A stretch of DNA of 6,391 nucleotides from positions 1 through 6,391 of the forward strand of contig CANRCS010000055.1 of NCBI GenBank assembly GCA_947629195.1, written 5' to 3'. Positions 1 to 6,391 of the stretch are shown one piece after another; position 1 is the stretch's first letter, and the number at the start of each line of letters is the position of its first letter. The stretch is from an uncultured Bacilli bacterium. Its GTDB lineage: Bacteria > Bacillota_I > Bacilli_A > RF39 > UBA660. Below the pieces are notes generated by a model. That model was not told the origin of the DNA and did no database searches. It was given only the letters and a program-made list of their open reading frames with translations. The translations under genes and the position numbers were made by a program.

Positions 1-345
1 ATTATCTCTGATGATAAAACATTAGTTGATGAATGGCTTTGTGACATCAAAAAAGTTAGGGATGTTACTCCACAAGGAGAATTAGTTTTAATTAGCGAAG
101 TTGGAAAGTATGAAGATTTTATTTTAAAATGTAAAGAGAGATTATGTACTGGTGCACAACTTGAAATAATGTTACAAACTAGACAAACTTTATTAAAATA
201 TAAAAAAGCATTAGAAGATGCAAATAGTCCATTAGCTAAAAATATCGAAAAATATTCACATGGTGCGAGATGTACTTTTAAAGATTTTAAATGTTCAAAA
301 GATTGCAAATTTAGTGAAGGGAAAACTCTTACTAGAAAAATATAA
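1..345 (+). CDS. C-terminal end of an unrecognised protein with a Cys-rich tail (5' partial)
   Basis: The first reading frame is open from base 1 to a TAA at 343-345, giving 114 residues; the start lies upstream of the window. I do not recognise the family. The visible part is mixed alpha/beta-looking and soluble, with no membrane segment. A helical, Lys/Leu/Gln-rich stretch (about residues 50-83) is followed by a tail with His87 and Cys91, Cys98 and Cys102, spaced H-x3-C-x6-C-x3-C. This could bind a metal such as zinc, but that is inference only; further cysteines lie at 14, 44 and 49. Only 20 bases separate its stop from the cardiolipin synthase start, with no terminator between, so the two genes probably share a transcript. 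Codon use matches the downstream genes, and the frame is uninterrupted, so it is very likely a real coding end. Confidence 0.75.
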   Translation: MISDDKTLVDEWLCDIKKVRDVTPQGELVLISEVGKYEDFILKCKERLCTGAQLEIMLQTRQTLLKYKKALEDANSPLAKNIEKYSHGARCTFKDFKCSKDCKFSEGKTLTRKI

Positions 346-365
346 AATTAAAGGAGAATTATTTT

Positions 366-1865
366 ATGGAGTCAGCAGTAAAAAGAGGAGCAATTGTAGC
401 TTTAGGTTTAATACTACAAATATTGTTGTCATTATCTATATATTTATTTTTTATAGAAAATATATTTATTATTCATTTATTCTTTGCAGTAGTTGGTTTT
501 TTACTTATATTGGATTTAATAAGAACCAGTAAAAATTATTCTTATACACTACCTATTATTATTAGTTTAATAATATTTCCATTACTTGGAACATTACTAT
601 ATATTATAATTAGTAAAAATAAAAATAATAGTAAAACTTTAAAAAGAATTAAAAAAAGTGAAAGTGAAAGTAAGAAATATTTAGTACAAGATAAAACTAT
701 AATGGATGAATGTATGAATAATAGTAAAATAAAATATTTAAGTGATTTTTCAGGTTTTCCTGTAACTAAAAATAATGATGTTACATATTATCCAATTGGT
801 GAAGAAGCCTATTCTGCTATGATAGAAGAATTAAAAAAAGCCGAAAAGTTTATTTTCTTTGAATATTTTATAGTATCACATGGTAAAATGTGGGATTCTA
901 TTTTAGAAATATTAGAAGAAAAAGCTAGTCAAGGTGTAGATGTAAGAGTTATGTATGATGATTTGGGATGTTTATCAACTTTGGAAAAAAAATACCCACA
1001 AGAACTTGAAAAAAAAGGTATAAAATGTGTTGTATTCAACAAATTAAATGCTATTGCAGGAGTAATAATGAATAATAGAGACCATAGAAAAATACTTATC
1101 ATTGATGGTAGAGTTGCTTTTTCAGGCGGAATTAACATTGCAGATGAATACATAAATATAAATAGTAAATATGGACATTGGAAAGACAATGGAATTAAAA
1201 TAGAGGGAGATGCTGTTTTTAGTTTTTCCGTAATGTTTCTAACCATGTGGAATGCCTTTAGAAATGATGATAAAGATTTTAATAAATTTAAGTATAAATT
1301 TAATAAGAAAATCAAACATAATGGTTATGTAACACCTTATGGAGAAACACCACTTGATGATGAAATAACAGGAGAAGATGTGTACTTAAATATTATTAAT
1401 CAAGCAAATGATTATGTTTATATTTTTACACCTTATCTAATAATTGATACAGATATGATAAATGCTCTAAATTTAGCTGCAAAAAGGGGAGTAGATGTTA
1501 GAATTGTAATTCCAGGAATTCCTGATAAAAAAATAGTTTATGTTTTATCAGAATCCTATGTAGAACCATTAGTAAAAGGTGGAGTTAAAATATATAAATA
1601 TAAACCTGGATTTGTACATAGTAAAGTGTTTGTTTCAGACGATAAAATTGCTACTGTGGGTACTATAAATATGGATTATAGAAGTTTATATCTTCATTTT
1701 GAATGTGGTTGTTATTTAGAAGATGTTGATGCAATTAAGGATATTAAAAATGATTTAATTGATTCTATGAAAAAAAGTCATAAAGTTTCTAAAAAAGAAG
1801 CATCACCTAAACTTTTAAAATCAATTTGGCAAGCTTTATTAAGATTAGTAGCTCCATTAATGTAA
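366..1865 (+). CDS. cls: cardiolipin synthase (phospholipase D superfamily)
   Basis: This 499-residue membrane enzyme should join two phosphatidylglycerols into cardiolipin plus glycerol at the cytoplasmic membrane. Three hydrophobic segments open the protein (about 8-30, 33-52 and 61-83). A lysine-rich linker and two phospholipase D domains follow. The first domain begins near YYPIGEEAY (141-149), contains FFEYFI (164-169), and has a complete HxKxxxxD motif (His240, Lys242, Asp247) followed by SGGIN (253-257). The second has His418, Lys420 and Asp425, followed by VGTINMDYRS. Both catalytic motifs are intact and the length is normal for bacterial Cls. The start is supported by AAGGAG at 350-355, ten bases before the ATG. 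It sits 20 bases after the preceding gene and is followed by a hairpin terminator. Similar phospholipase D proteins exist, but the N-terminal membrane segments plus paired HKD motifs fit cardiolipin synthase best. Using the symbol cls does not distinguish among paralogues such as ClsA/ClsB. Confidence 0.95.
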   Translation: MESAVKRGAIVALGLILQILLSLSIYLFFIENIFIIHLFFAVVGFLLILDLIRTSKNYSYTLPIIISLIIFPLLGTLLYIIISKNKNNSKTLKRIKKSESESKKYLVQDKTIMDECMNNSKIKYLSDFSGFPVTKNNDVTYYPIGEEAYSAMIEELKKAEKFIFFEYFIVSHGKMWDSILEILEEKASQGVDVRVMYDDLGCLSTLEKKYPQELEKKGIKCVVFNKLNAIAGVIMNNRDHRKILIIDGRVAFSGGINIADEYININSKYGHWKDNGIKIEGDAVFSFSVMFLTMWNAFRNDDKDFNKFKYKFNKKIKHNGYVTPYGETPLDDEITGEDVYLNIINQANDYVYIFTPYLIIDTDMINALNLAAKRGVDVRIVIPGIPDKKIVYVLSESYVEPLVKGGVKIYKYKPGFVHSKVFVSDDKIATVGTINMDYRSLYLHFECGCYLEDVDAIKDIKNDLIDSMKKSHKVSKKEASPKLLKSIWQALLRLVAPLM

Positions 1866-1868
1866 GTT

Positions 1869-1897
1869 AAAGATGTATTTTTCATTATACATCTTTT
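1869..1897 (+). terminator. hairpin terminator after cardiolipin synthase
   Basis: A perfect 10-bp inverted repeat (AAAGATGTAT at 1869-1878 and ATACATCTTT at 1887-1896) encloses an 8-base loop four bases after the stop codon. The stem is A/T-rich and the U run is short (TTTT, 1894-1897, partly in the stem), so termination may be moderate. The A-rich 5' side means it could also work in reverse. Confidence 0.65.
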
Positions 1898-1904
1898 AAA
1901 TTTG

Positions 1905-1934
1905 TTGCAAAAATATATAATAAGGTGGTAAAAT
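1905..1934 (+). promoter_or_regulatory. putative promoter of the 322-residue protein gene
   Basis: TTGCAA (1905-1910) lies 18 bases before TAAAAT (1929-1934), which is preceded by TGG and so has an extended -10. This would start transcription near 1941, leaving a leader of about 18 bases, similar to the next gene. A competing reading uses the perfect TATAAT at 1916-1921, but I see no convincing -35 for it. The two options give different 5' ends. Placement between a terminator and a gene start supports a promoter here, but not which hexamers are used. Confidence 0.45.
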
Positions 1935-1936
1935 AA

Positions 1937-1960
1937 ATGCCAATGAGAGGTGAGTATTAA
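1937..1960 (+). CDS. possible seven-codon leader ORF overlapping the next start
   Basis: A short ORF, M-P-M-R-G-E-Y then TAA, has a well-placed SD-like AAGGTGG (1922-1928) eight bases before its ATG. Its stop shares one base with the ATG of the following gene (TAATG), a geometry typical of translational coupling. The SD of the following gene (AGGTGA, 1948-1953) lies inside it. It can only be translated if transcription starts upstream of about 1920. If the promoter with the -10 at 1929-1934 is the real one, the transcript starts inside it and the ORF is accidental. Seven codons could arise by chance. Confidence 0.25.
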   Translation: MPMRGEY

Positions 1961-2928
1961 TGTATTTGATGTCGTATATACCCAATAATATAAAAAATAT
2001 AATATCACTAGATGAAAAAGTAGATAAATTCATAGATTGGTATTATAAAAATTTTGTAAAAGGAAATTATACTGATATAGGAGAGTATGTTATACCAATA
2101 GAAATGAGAAATTTTATAGAAAAAATGGCAGTATGGTATGAATTTAAGTATCCAGATAATGACATAGTAGATTTATTTGAAAAAAAAGTATCAAATAATT
2201 TAGAAAATGCAAAATTTTATGATTTTAACTCTTTTTGGGAAGTATTATCTTACAAAGAAAAATATTTAATAAAGATCCCAGGATATCAAGATATAGTATA
2301 TTTACATCCAACTAAAAGGAATGCTCATATACATCTAAATAGAAATGGATTTATAATTTCTGCAGATAATATAATAAACTATAAGAGCGAAAATGGATTT
2401 GAAATTTTAGGTGAATCTTTAGAAGGTATACATATTAGTAAATTAATTAAAATGTTTGAAAATGATGAAATAATAAATGAAAGCTATGATATTAACTTAT
2501 TAACAAATGCAATTACAGATTATGAAAAAAGTGTTGAACTAAGAGATGGTATACTAGATTGTGTAATGTATAGAATATTAGAAAGAGGAGAAAATAGGAT
2601 AGCGCCTAGAAGAGGATTATTGTTTGCTAAAGAATTTAAAAGAAATATAGAAATCCCTATGATGTATGGAGTTGATACTTATGATCCATACTTAAAAGAT
2701 TTTATTGTTGAATATTTAAAATTAGGGGGTTCTAAAGATATTAAGTGCTATTTAAATTATTATGCTAAAGCAAGTAAAAGGCAATCATTTAAGATAGAAT
2801 CTCTTAAAGATATTATGAAATTAGAAAATATTGATTATGAAAATATTGATTTTATAATTAATGAAAATCAAAATGACAATATATCAGATGATGATAAAGT
2901 AAAGGTAAGAGTAAAATATAGAAAGTAA
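1960..2928 (+). CDS. unrecognised 322-residue soluble protein
   Basis: I do not recognise this family and assign no function. The protein is charged, rich in Ile, Asn, Asp, Glu, Lys and Tyr, and lacks a signal peptide or membrane segment, so it is probably cytoplasmic. Visible landmarks are a His/Arg-rich patch (His116, Lys119, Arg120, His123, His125, Arg128), an Arg-rich RIAPRRG (213-219) followed by LLFAKEF, and IPMMYGVDTYDPY (232-244). A basic tail (KVKVRVKYRK) follows an Asp-rich stretch. The positively charged patches could bind nucleic acid or phosphate, but this is speculation. The start at 1960 has AGGTGA at 1948-1953, six bases upstream; the in-frame ATG at 1969 is a weaker alternative. 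The frame is intact, with codon use like its neighbours. It has a separate promoter region and a strong terminator, so it appears monocistronic. Confidence 0.85.
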   Translation: MYLMSYIPNNIKNIISLDEKVDKFIDWYYKNFVKGNYTDIGEYVIPIEMRNFIEKMAVWYEFKYPDNDIVDLFEKKVSNNLENAKFYDFNSFWEVLSYKEKYLIKIPGYQDIVYLHPTKRNAHIHLNRNGFIISADNIINYKSENGFEILGESLEGIHISKLIKMFENDEIINESYDINLLTNAITDYEKSVELRDGILDCVMYRILERGENRIAPRRGLLFAKEFKRNIEIPMMYGVDTYDPYLKDFIVEYLKLGGSKDIKCYLNYYAKASKRQSFKIESLKDIMKLENIDYENIDFIINENQNDNISDDDKVKVRVKYRK

Positions 2929-2943
2929 TAATTCATAAGTAAA

Positions 2944-2984
2944 ATAAAACACATTTTGAAATTATAATTCAAGATGTGTTTTAT
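2944..2984 (+). terminator. long hairpin terminator after the 322-residue protein gene
   Basis: A 17-bp stem (2944-2960 with 2968-2984) closes a 7-base loop, with a single T-G wobble pair (2955 with 2973) and no other mismatch. The 5' side begins with an A run and the 3' side ends in TTTT, so it can act as an intrinsic terminator and may do so in both directions. It begins 15 bases after the stop at 2926-2928 and ends two bases before the -35 hexamer of the next promoter. Confidence 0.85.
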
Positions 2985-2986
2985 AT

Positions 2987-3015
2987 TTGAAATATTCTTT
3001 GATTTGTGCTAGAAT
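2987..3015 (+). promoter_or_regulatory. sigma-A type promoter of the DUF3419-like gene
   Basis: TTGAAA (2987-2992) and TAGAAT (3010-3015) are separated by exactly 17 bases, and TGC precedes the -10 (extended -10 element). Each hexamer matches the consensus at five of six positions. The predicted transcription start is at about 3021-3023, giving a leader of only about 20 bases before the ATG at 3042. Confidence 0.8.
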
Positions 3016-3017
3016 AT

Positions 3018-3043
3018 ATAGCCAGTTAGGGGGAATTGGCTAT
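3018..3043 (+). promoter_or_regulatory. hairpin presenting the SD in its loop at the start of the DUF3419-like gene
   Basis: ATAGCCAGTT (3018-3027) can pair with AATTGGCTAT (3034-3043) over 10 bp, with one G-U pair. The loop is AGGGGG (3028-3033), the only SD-like sequence before the gene. The 3' arm runs into the first two bases of the ATG at 3042. If transcription starts near 3021, the mRNA begins with the stem itself, still 7 bp long. The element could stabilise the mRNA, modulate initiation, or as DNA be an operator for a dimeric repressor just downstream of the -10. It also decides the start: the loop is eight bases from ATG 3042 and only two from the in-frame TTG at 3036. Confidence 0.6.
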
Positions 3044-4028
3044 GAAAAACTTAGGAAAAAATATATTTTTAGCTCTTTCAAATTTTTTGAAATATGAATA
3101 TCCTAGCGAAAATGACTTTGATTTTATTTATCCATTTACAACTGAAAATATAGATGGGTATTTATCAAAAATAGATGTTGACAATAAAGATGTTTTAACA
3201 GTATGTTCTTCTGGAGACCATGTGTTAAATTTAATTTTAAAAGGTGCGAAAAAAATTGATACATTTGATATTTCACCACTTTCTAAATATTATTTGAATT
3301 TAAAAATTGCAGGAGTAAAAGCATTAGAGTATAAAGAATTTTTAGATTTCTTTAGATATGTAGATTATCCAAAAGCATTTGAAAATAATTCTAAGGCATT
3401 TGATTTTAAAAAATATTTAAAAATATCTCCATATTTAGACAAATATACTAGAACATTTTGGGATAGTTTATACATGGAATTTGATGGAATAGAACTTAGA
3501 GAGAATGAATTTTTATTTAGCAGGGACGAAGATAAAAATAGAGTTTTAGTAAATATTAATGCATATTTAAAAGAAGAAAATTATTATAAATTAAAAAGTA
3601 TTTTAAATTCTAAAGAGTATGATATTAAATTTTATTATAATAATATGTTAGAATTACCTAATGTTTTAAAAGATAAATATGATATTATTATGCTTTCTAA
3701 TATACCTCAATATTTAAATGGTATATATGAATATAAATCAATTACATATTGTTTGAATAAATTTAGAGAACTTATAGATAAATTATCTAACAAATTGAAT
3801 AATAATGGTTTAATAGTTACTAATTATTATTATAATGTAAAAGATATTAATAAAAATGACCGTGAAAATGAAGATATTAGTTATATGTATGATTTTCCAT
3901 TAGTAAATCAAGTATTTGATGGAAAATTAGAATATTTAACATTTAATGGTGTAAAAGATTATATTTTTGAAACTGATATGAGATTTAAAGACCATGTTTC
4001 AATATATAGAAAAACTAAAAATAAATAG
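3042..4028 (+). CDS. SAM-binding transferase-like protein, DUF3419/BtaA-like
   Basis: This 328-residue soluble protein has a class I S-adenosylmethionine-dependent transferase core. VLTVCSSGDH (51-60) is the nucleotide-binding loop, and Asp76 in DTFDIS (73-78) is the expected ribose-binding acid. YDIIMLSNIPQYL (213-225) is the strand-four motif, where methyltransferases often have catalytic residues. NGLIVTNYYYN follows later. The stretch with LNLKIAGVKALEYKEFLDFF (85-104) resembles the DUF3419 family. A characterised member, BtaA, moves the 3-amino-3-carboxypropyl group of SAM onto diacylglycerol to begin betaine-lipid synthesis. That assignment is from memory of the family pattern; substrate and even reaction type are inferred. 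It could equally be an ordinary methyltransferase. ATG 3042 is preferred over the TTG at 3036 because the AGGGGG SD is eight bases away. The gene has its own promoter and terminator, and no betaine-lipid methyltransferase partner (BtaB) is seen here. Confidence 0.85.
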   Translation: MKNLGKNIFLALSNFLKYEYPSENDFDFIYPFTTENIDGYLSKIDVDNKDVLTVCSSGDHVLNLILKGAKKIDTFDISPLSKYYLNLKIAGVKALEYKEFLDFFRYVDYPKAFENNSKAFDFKKYLKISPYLDKYTRTFWDSLYMEFDGIELRENEFLFSRDEDKNRVLVNINAYLKEENYYKLKSILNSKEYDIKFYYNNMLELPNVLKDKYDIIMLSNIPQYLNGIYEYKSITYCLNKFRELIDKLSNKLNNNGLIVTNYYYNVKDINKNDRENEDISYMYDFPLVNQVFDGKLEYLTFNGVKDYIFETDMRFKDHVSIYRKTKNK

Positions 4029-4049
4029 GATATTTGTTCTATTTATTTT
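4018..4049 (+). terminator. hairpin terminator overlapping the stop of the DUF3419-like gene
   Basis: An 11-bp perfect inverted repeat (4018-4028 with 4039-4049) has its 5' arm in the last codons and includes the TAG stop at 4026-4028. The apical part can extend through G-U and A-U pairs. The 3' arm is U-rich, ending in TTTT then CTT. It is A/T-rich, so of moderate strength, and could act in both directions. Confidence 0.65.
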
Positions 4050-4059
4050 CTTATATAAA

Positions 4060-4088
4060 TTTACATTTAAGGTTTTTAAGTATATAAT
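4060..4088 (+). promoter_or_regulatory. sigma-A type promoter of the P-type ATPase gene
   Basis: TTTACA (4060-4065) and a perfect TATAAT (4083-4088) are spaced by 17 bases. The predicted transcription start near 4095 leaves a leader under 20-30 bases, too short for a metal-sensing riboswitch. I see no clear operator palindrome around it. Confidence 0.75.
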
Positions 4089-4112
4089 ATATCTATGAAA
4101 TGATAGGAGTGT

Positions 4113-6391
4113 ATGATTTATATGAATGATAAACATATAGTTAGATATAATCCTTCTTACAAAGATGGATTAAATTCTACACAGTTAAAAGAAAGAATTA
4201 AAAACAATTTAGTAAATCATGATACTTCCATACCTACAAAAAGTATAAAAAATATAATTAGTAGTAATATATTTACATTATTTAATCTTATAAATACCAT
4301 TTTAGCTGTTTCAGTATTTTTAGTTGGTTCATATAAAAATCTATTATTTATGGGAGTAGTAATAAGTAATATCATTATAAGTACTTTTCAAGAAATTAGA
4401 GCTAAAATAACGATTGATAAATTATCTTTAATAACTTCTCCAAAAGTTAAAGTAATTAGAAATGGTCAAATACAAAATGCCCACATGAATGATATTGTAC
4501 TAGATGATATAATAATGTTTGGAATTGGAAATCAAGTAGTTTCAGACTCTATAATAGTAAGTGGTGAGTGTGAGGTTAACGAATCATTTATTACTGGTGA
4601 ATCAGAATCTATATATAAGAAAAAAGGAGATATGATTTTATCTGGTAGTTTTATTGTAAGTGGTAATGTATATGCTAAAGTTGAACATATTGGAGATGAT
4701 AATTATACTTCATCTATTTCAAAGGATGCTAAATATTTAAAAAAAGTAGATTCTGAAATTTTAAACTCGTTAAAAAGAGTAATAAAATTTGTATCTATTG
4801 TAATTATACCTATGGGACTATTATTATTTTATAGTCAATTTAATGTACCAAATGTTACTATTAGAGATGCAGTTATAAATACTGTTGCTGCACTTATTAG
4901 CATGATACCAGAAGGCTTAATTTTGCTTACTAGTACAGTATTTGCAGTTAGTGTTATTAGGTTATCAAAATATAAAGTGTTGGTTCAAGATTTATATTGT
5001 TCAGAATCATTAGCTAGAGTAGATGTACTATGTTTAGATAAAACAGGTACAATTACAGATGGCAAAATGGAAGTTAATGATATAGTAATATTATCAGATA
5101 CAAAAAAAGATGTTGTAGATGAAATACTGTGCAATTTATCTACTGCACTCAAAGATGATAATCCAACAATAAATGCAATAAGAAATGAATATTTAGCTTC
5201 AGGTACATGGATATTTAAAAAAGTTATGCCATTTTCATCGCAAAGAAAATGGTCTGGTGTATACTTTGATAAACGTGGTACTTATGTTATTGGAGCTCCT
5301 GAATTTGTCTTAAAAGATAAAGTATCAGATATAAAAAAAGATTTAGATCTATATAACAAAGATAATAGAGTAATTTTACTAGCTCATTCAAATTATAAAT
5401 TTGATGATGATTCTCTACCTAGTGATATTAAACCTATCGCATTCATATTAATTAAAGATAGAATTCGTAAAGATGCAATTGAAACACTAAACTACTTTAA
5501 AGATGCAAATGTAGAACTAAAAATAATTTCTGGTGATAGCATTGAAACAGTTTCAAATATTGCGAAAAGAGTTGGAATAGAAACTGATAATAAATGTATA
5601 GATGCTACTAAATTAAAAAATTATAATGATATTAAAGAAGCAGTTAAAAAATATTCAATATTTGGTAGAGTAACTCCATTTCAGAAAAAACAAATTGTAA
5701 TTGCGCTTAAAGAAAATAAACATACTGTTGCAATGACAGGAGATGGAGTAAATGATTGTTTAGCTCTTAAAGAAGCAGATTGTAGTATTGCAATGGCAAG
5801 TGGTAGTGATGCTGCAAGAAATGTATCAAAATTAGTATTACTTGATTCTAAATTTAGTTCCATGCCAAGAATAGTAAAAGAAGGTAGAAGAACAGTAAAT
5901 AATATACAAAGATCAGCTACATTATTTTTAGTAAAGACAATTTATTCTACAATCTTAGCATTTCTATTTTTATTTATAAATATGTCTTATCCATTTGAAC
6001 CAATACAACTTACTTTAACTAGTATAGTAACAATTGGAATCCCATCATTTGTTTTAGCTTTAGAACCTAATAAAGAAAAAATAAAAGGTAATTTTTTAAT
6101 AAATGTCATAAGCAAAGCAATACCAACGGCTATAACTATTGTTATAAATATTATTGTAATTATTATTTTATCAAGTATATTTAAAATAACCCCAGAACAA
6201 ACTTCTACATTATGTGTAATATTGACTGCATTTACAGGATTTATGTTATTACATAAATTATGTAGACCATTTAATCTTATTAGATTAACTTTGTTTGTAT
6301 CTATGATAACCTTGTTTATTGTTGGTATATTAGGACTTAGAACATTATTCTCAATGACTTTAATAACACCATTAATGCTTTTTGCAATTGC
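4113..6391 (+). CDS. P-type cation-transporting ATPase, CtpE/CaxP-like (3' end outside window)
   Basis: This is an ATP-driven cation pump in the cytoplasmic membrane; 759 codons are visible without a stop. In order it shows two N-terminal helices, the actuator domain with TGES (161-164), helices M3-M4 with PEGL (266-269), and the phosphorylation motif DKTGTIT with catalytic Asp309. The nucleotide-binding domain follows, with PFSSQRKW (373-380) and GAPE (394-397). Then come SGD (473-475), GDGVND (543-548) and at least five C-terminal helices. There is no N-terminal heavy-metal domain and no CPx motif, excluding Cu/Zn/Cd pumps. MIPEGL, GAPE and SGD fit the CtpE/CaxP-like group, linked in other bacteria to calcium transport; the ion here is inferred. 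The reading frame leaves the window in or near the last helix. The start is ambiguous: AGGAG (4105-4109) is 3 bases from ATG 4113 and 12 from the in-frame ATG 4122. All core catalytic residues are present. Confidence 0.93.
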   Translation, partial: MIYMNDKHIVRYNPSYKDGLNSTQLKERIKNNLVNHDTSIPTKSIKNIISSNIFTLFNLINTILAVSVFLVGSYKNLLFMGVVISNIIISTFQEIRAKITIDKLSLITSPKVKVIRNGQIQNAHMNDIVLDDIIMFGIGNQVVSDSIIVSGECEVNESFITGESESIYKKKGDMILSGSFIVSGNVYAKVEHIGDDNYTSSISKDAKYLKKVDSEILNSLKRVIKFVSIVIIPMGLLLFYSQFNVPNVTIRDAVINTVAALISMIPEGLILLTSTVFAVSVIRLSKYKVLVQDLYCSESLARVDVLCLDKTGTITDGKMEVNDIVILSDTKKDVVDEILCNLSTALKDDNPTINAIRNEYLASGTWIFKKVMPFSSQRKWSGVYFDKRGTYVIGAPEFVLKDKVSDIKKDLDLYNKDNRVILLAHSNYKFDDDSLPSDIKPIAFILIKDRIRKDAIETLNYFKDANVELKIISGDSIETVSNIAKRVGIETDNKCIDATKLKNYNDIKEAVKKYSIFGRVTPFQKKQIVIALKENKHTVAMTGDGVNDCLALKEADCSIAMASGSDAARNVSKLVLLDSKFSSMPRIVKEGRRTVNNIQRSATLFLVKTIYSTILAFLFLFINMSYPFEPIQLTLTSIVTIGIPSFVLALEPNKEKIKGNFLINVISKAIPTAITIVINIIVIIILSSIFKITPEQTSTLCVILTAFTGFMLLHKLCRPFNLIRLTLFVSMITLFIVGILGLRTLFSMTLITPLMLFAI

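Noticed and set aside
260..532. A 90-codon + strand ORF spanning the end of the partial gene and the start of cardiolipin synthase
   Set aside because: It overlaps two well-supported genes in another frame, has no good SD, and its product shows no coherent domain.
929..1315. A 128-codon minus-strand ORF inside cardiolipin synthase
   Set aside because: It is the antisense shadow of a strongly conserved coding region, which fully explains the sequence.
1778..2008. A 76-codon minus-strand ORF across the cls 3' end
   Set aside because: It spans the terminator and promoter region and both flanking genes; no promoter or SD of its own was seen.
3036..3044. TTG start at 3036 for the DUF3419-like gene
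   Set aside because: The SD would be only two bases away; ATG 3042, in the same frame, has correct spacing of eight bases.
4095..4103. ATG AAA TGA mini-ORF just before the ATPase SD
   Set aside because: Two codons, no SD, and probably at or upstream of the transcription start; expected by chance in such AT-rich DNA.
4089..4112. Possible metal-sensing riboswitch ahead of the P-type ATPase
   Set aside because: The leader is only about 20 bases, far too short for a known aptamer, and no conserved fold is visible.
5681..5863. A 60-codon minus-strand ORF within the ATPase
   Set aside because: It lies opposite the GDGVND region of the pump and is an antisense shadow.

Overview
The window is strongly AT-rich with A/T-biased third codon positions. 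Tryptophan is encoded by TGG, no in-frame TGA is read through, and Shine-Dalgarno (SD) sites are of the AGGAG type. Promoters are consensus-like sigma-A types, and hairpin terminators separate short transcription units. Together these suggest a low-GC Firmicutes/Bacilli-type chromosome, perhaps an uncultured gut lineage. This is inference from composition and protein style. I see no mobile element, CRISPR array, rRNA or tRNA.

All supported genes are on the + strand. Bases 1-345 are the 3' end of an unrecognised gene with a cysteine-rich tail. It lies 20 bases before a complete cardiolipin synthase gene (366-1865), and the two are probably co-transcribed. A hairpin at 1869-1896 closes that unit. 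Next comes a separate gene for an unrecognised 322-residue protein (1960-2928), which has its own promoter-like sequence and possibly a seven-codon leader ORF. It ends in a long, near-perfect hairpin terminator (2944-2984).

A third unit starts only two bases after that terminator. It has a very good promoter (2987-3015), and a 10-bp hairpin carries the SD site in its loop. The product is a SAM-binding transferase-like protein (3042-4028) resembling the DUF3419/BtaA family. A terminator overlapping its stop codon closes the unit. The fourth unit has a TTTACA-17-TATAAT promoter (4060-4088) and encodes a P-type cation ATPase of the CtpE/CaxP-like kind (4113 to beyond the window end). It is nearly complete but cut in or near its last membrane helix.

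The annotated functions are mainly envelope functions: phospholipid synthesis (cardiolipin), cation transport, and a possible SAM-dependent transferase whose characterised relatives act on lipid. The strong terminators argue that the last three genes are transcribed separately, so any joint role is only suggested by proximity. The least understood items are the 322-residue protein, the DUF3419-like protein with its unusual 5' hairpin, and the cysteine-tailed partial protein.
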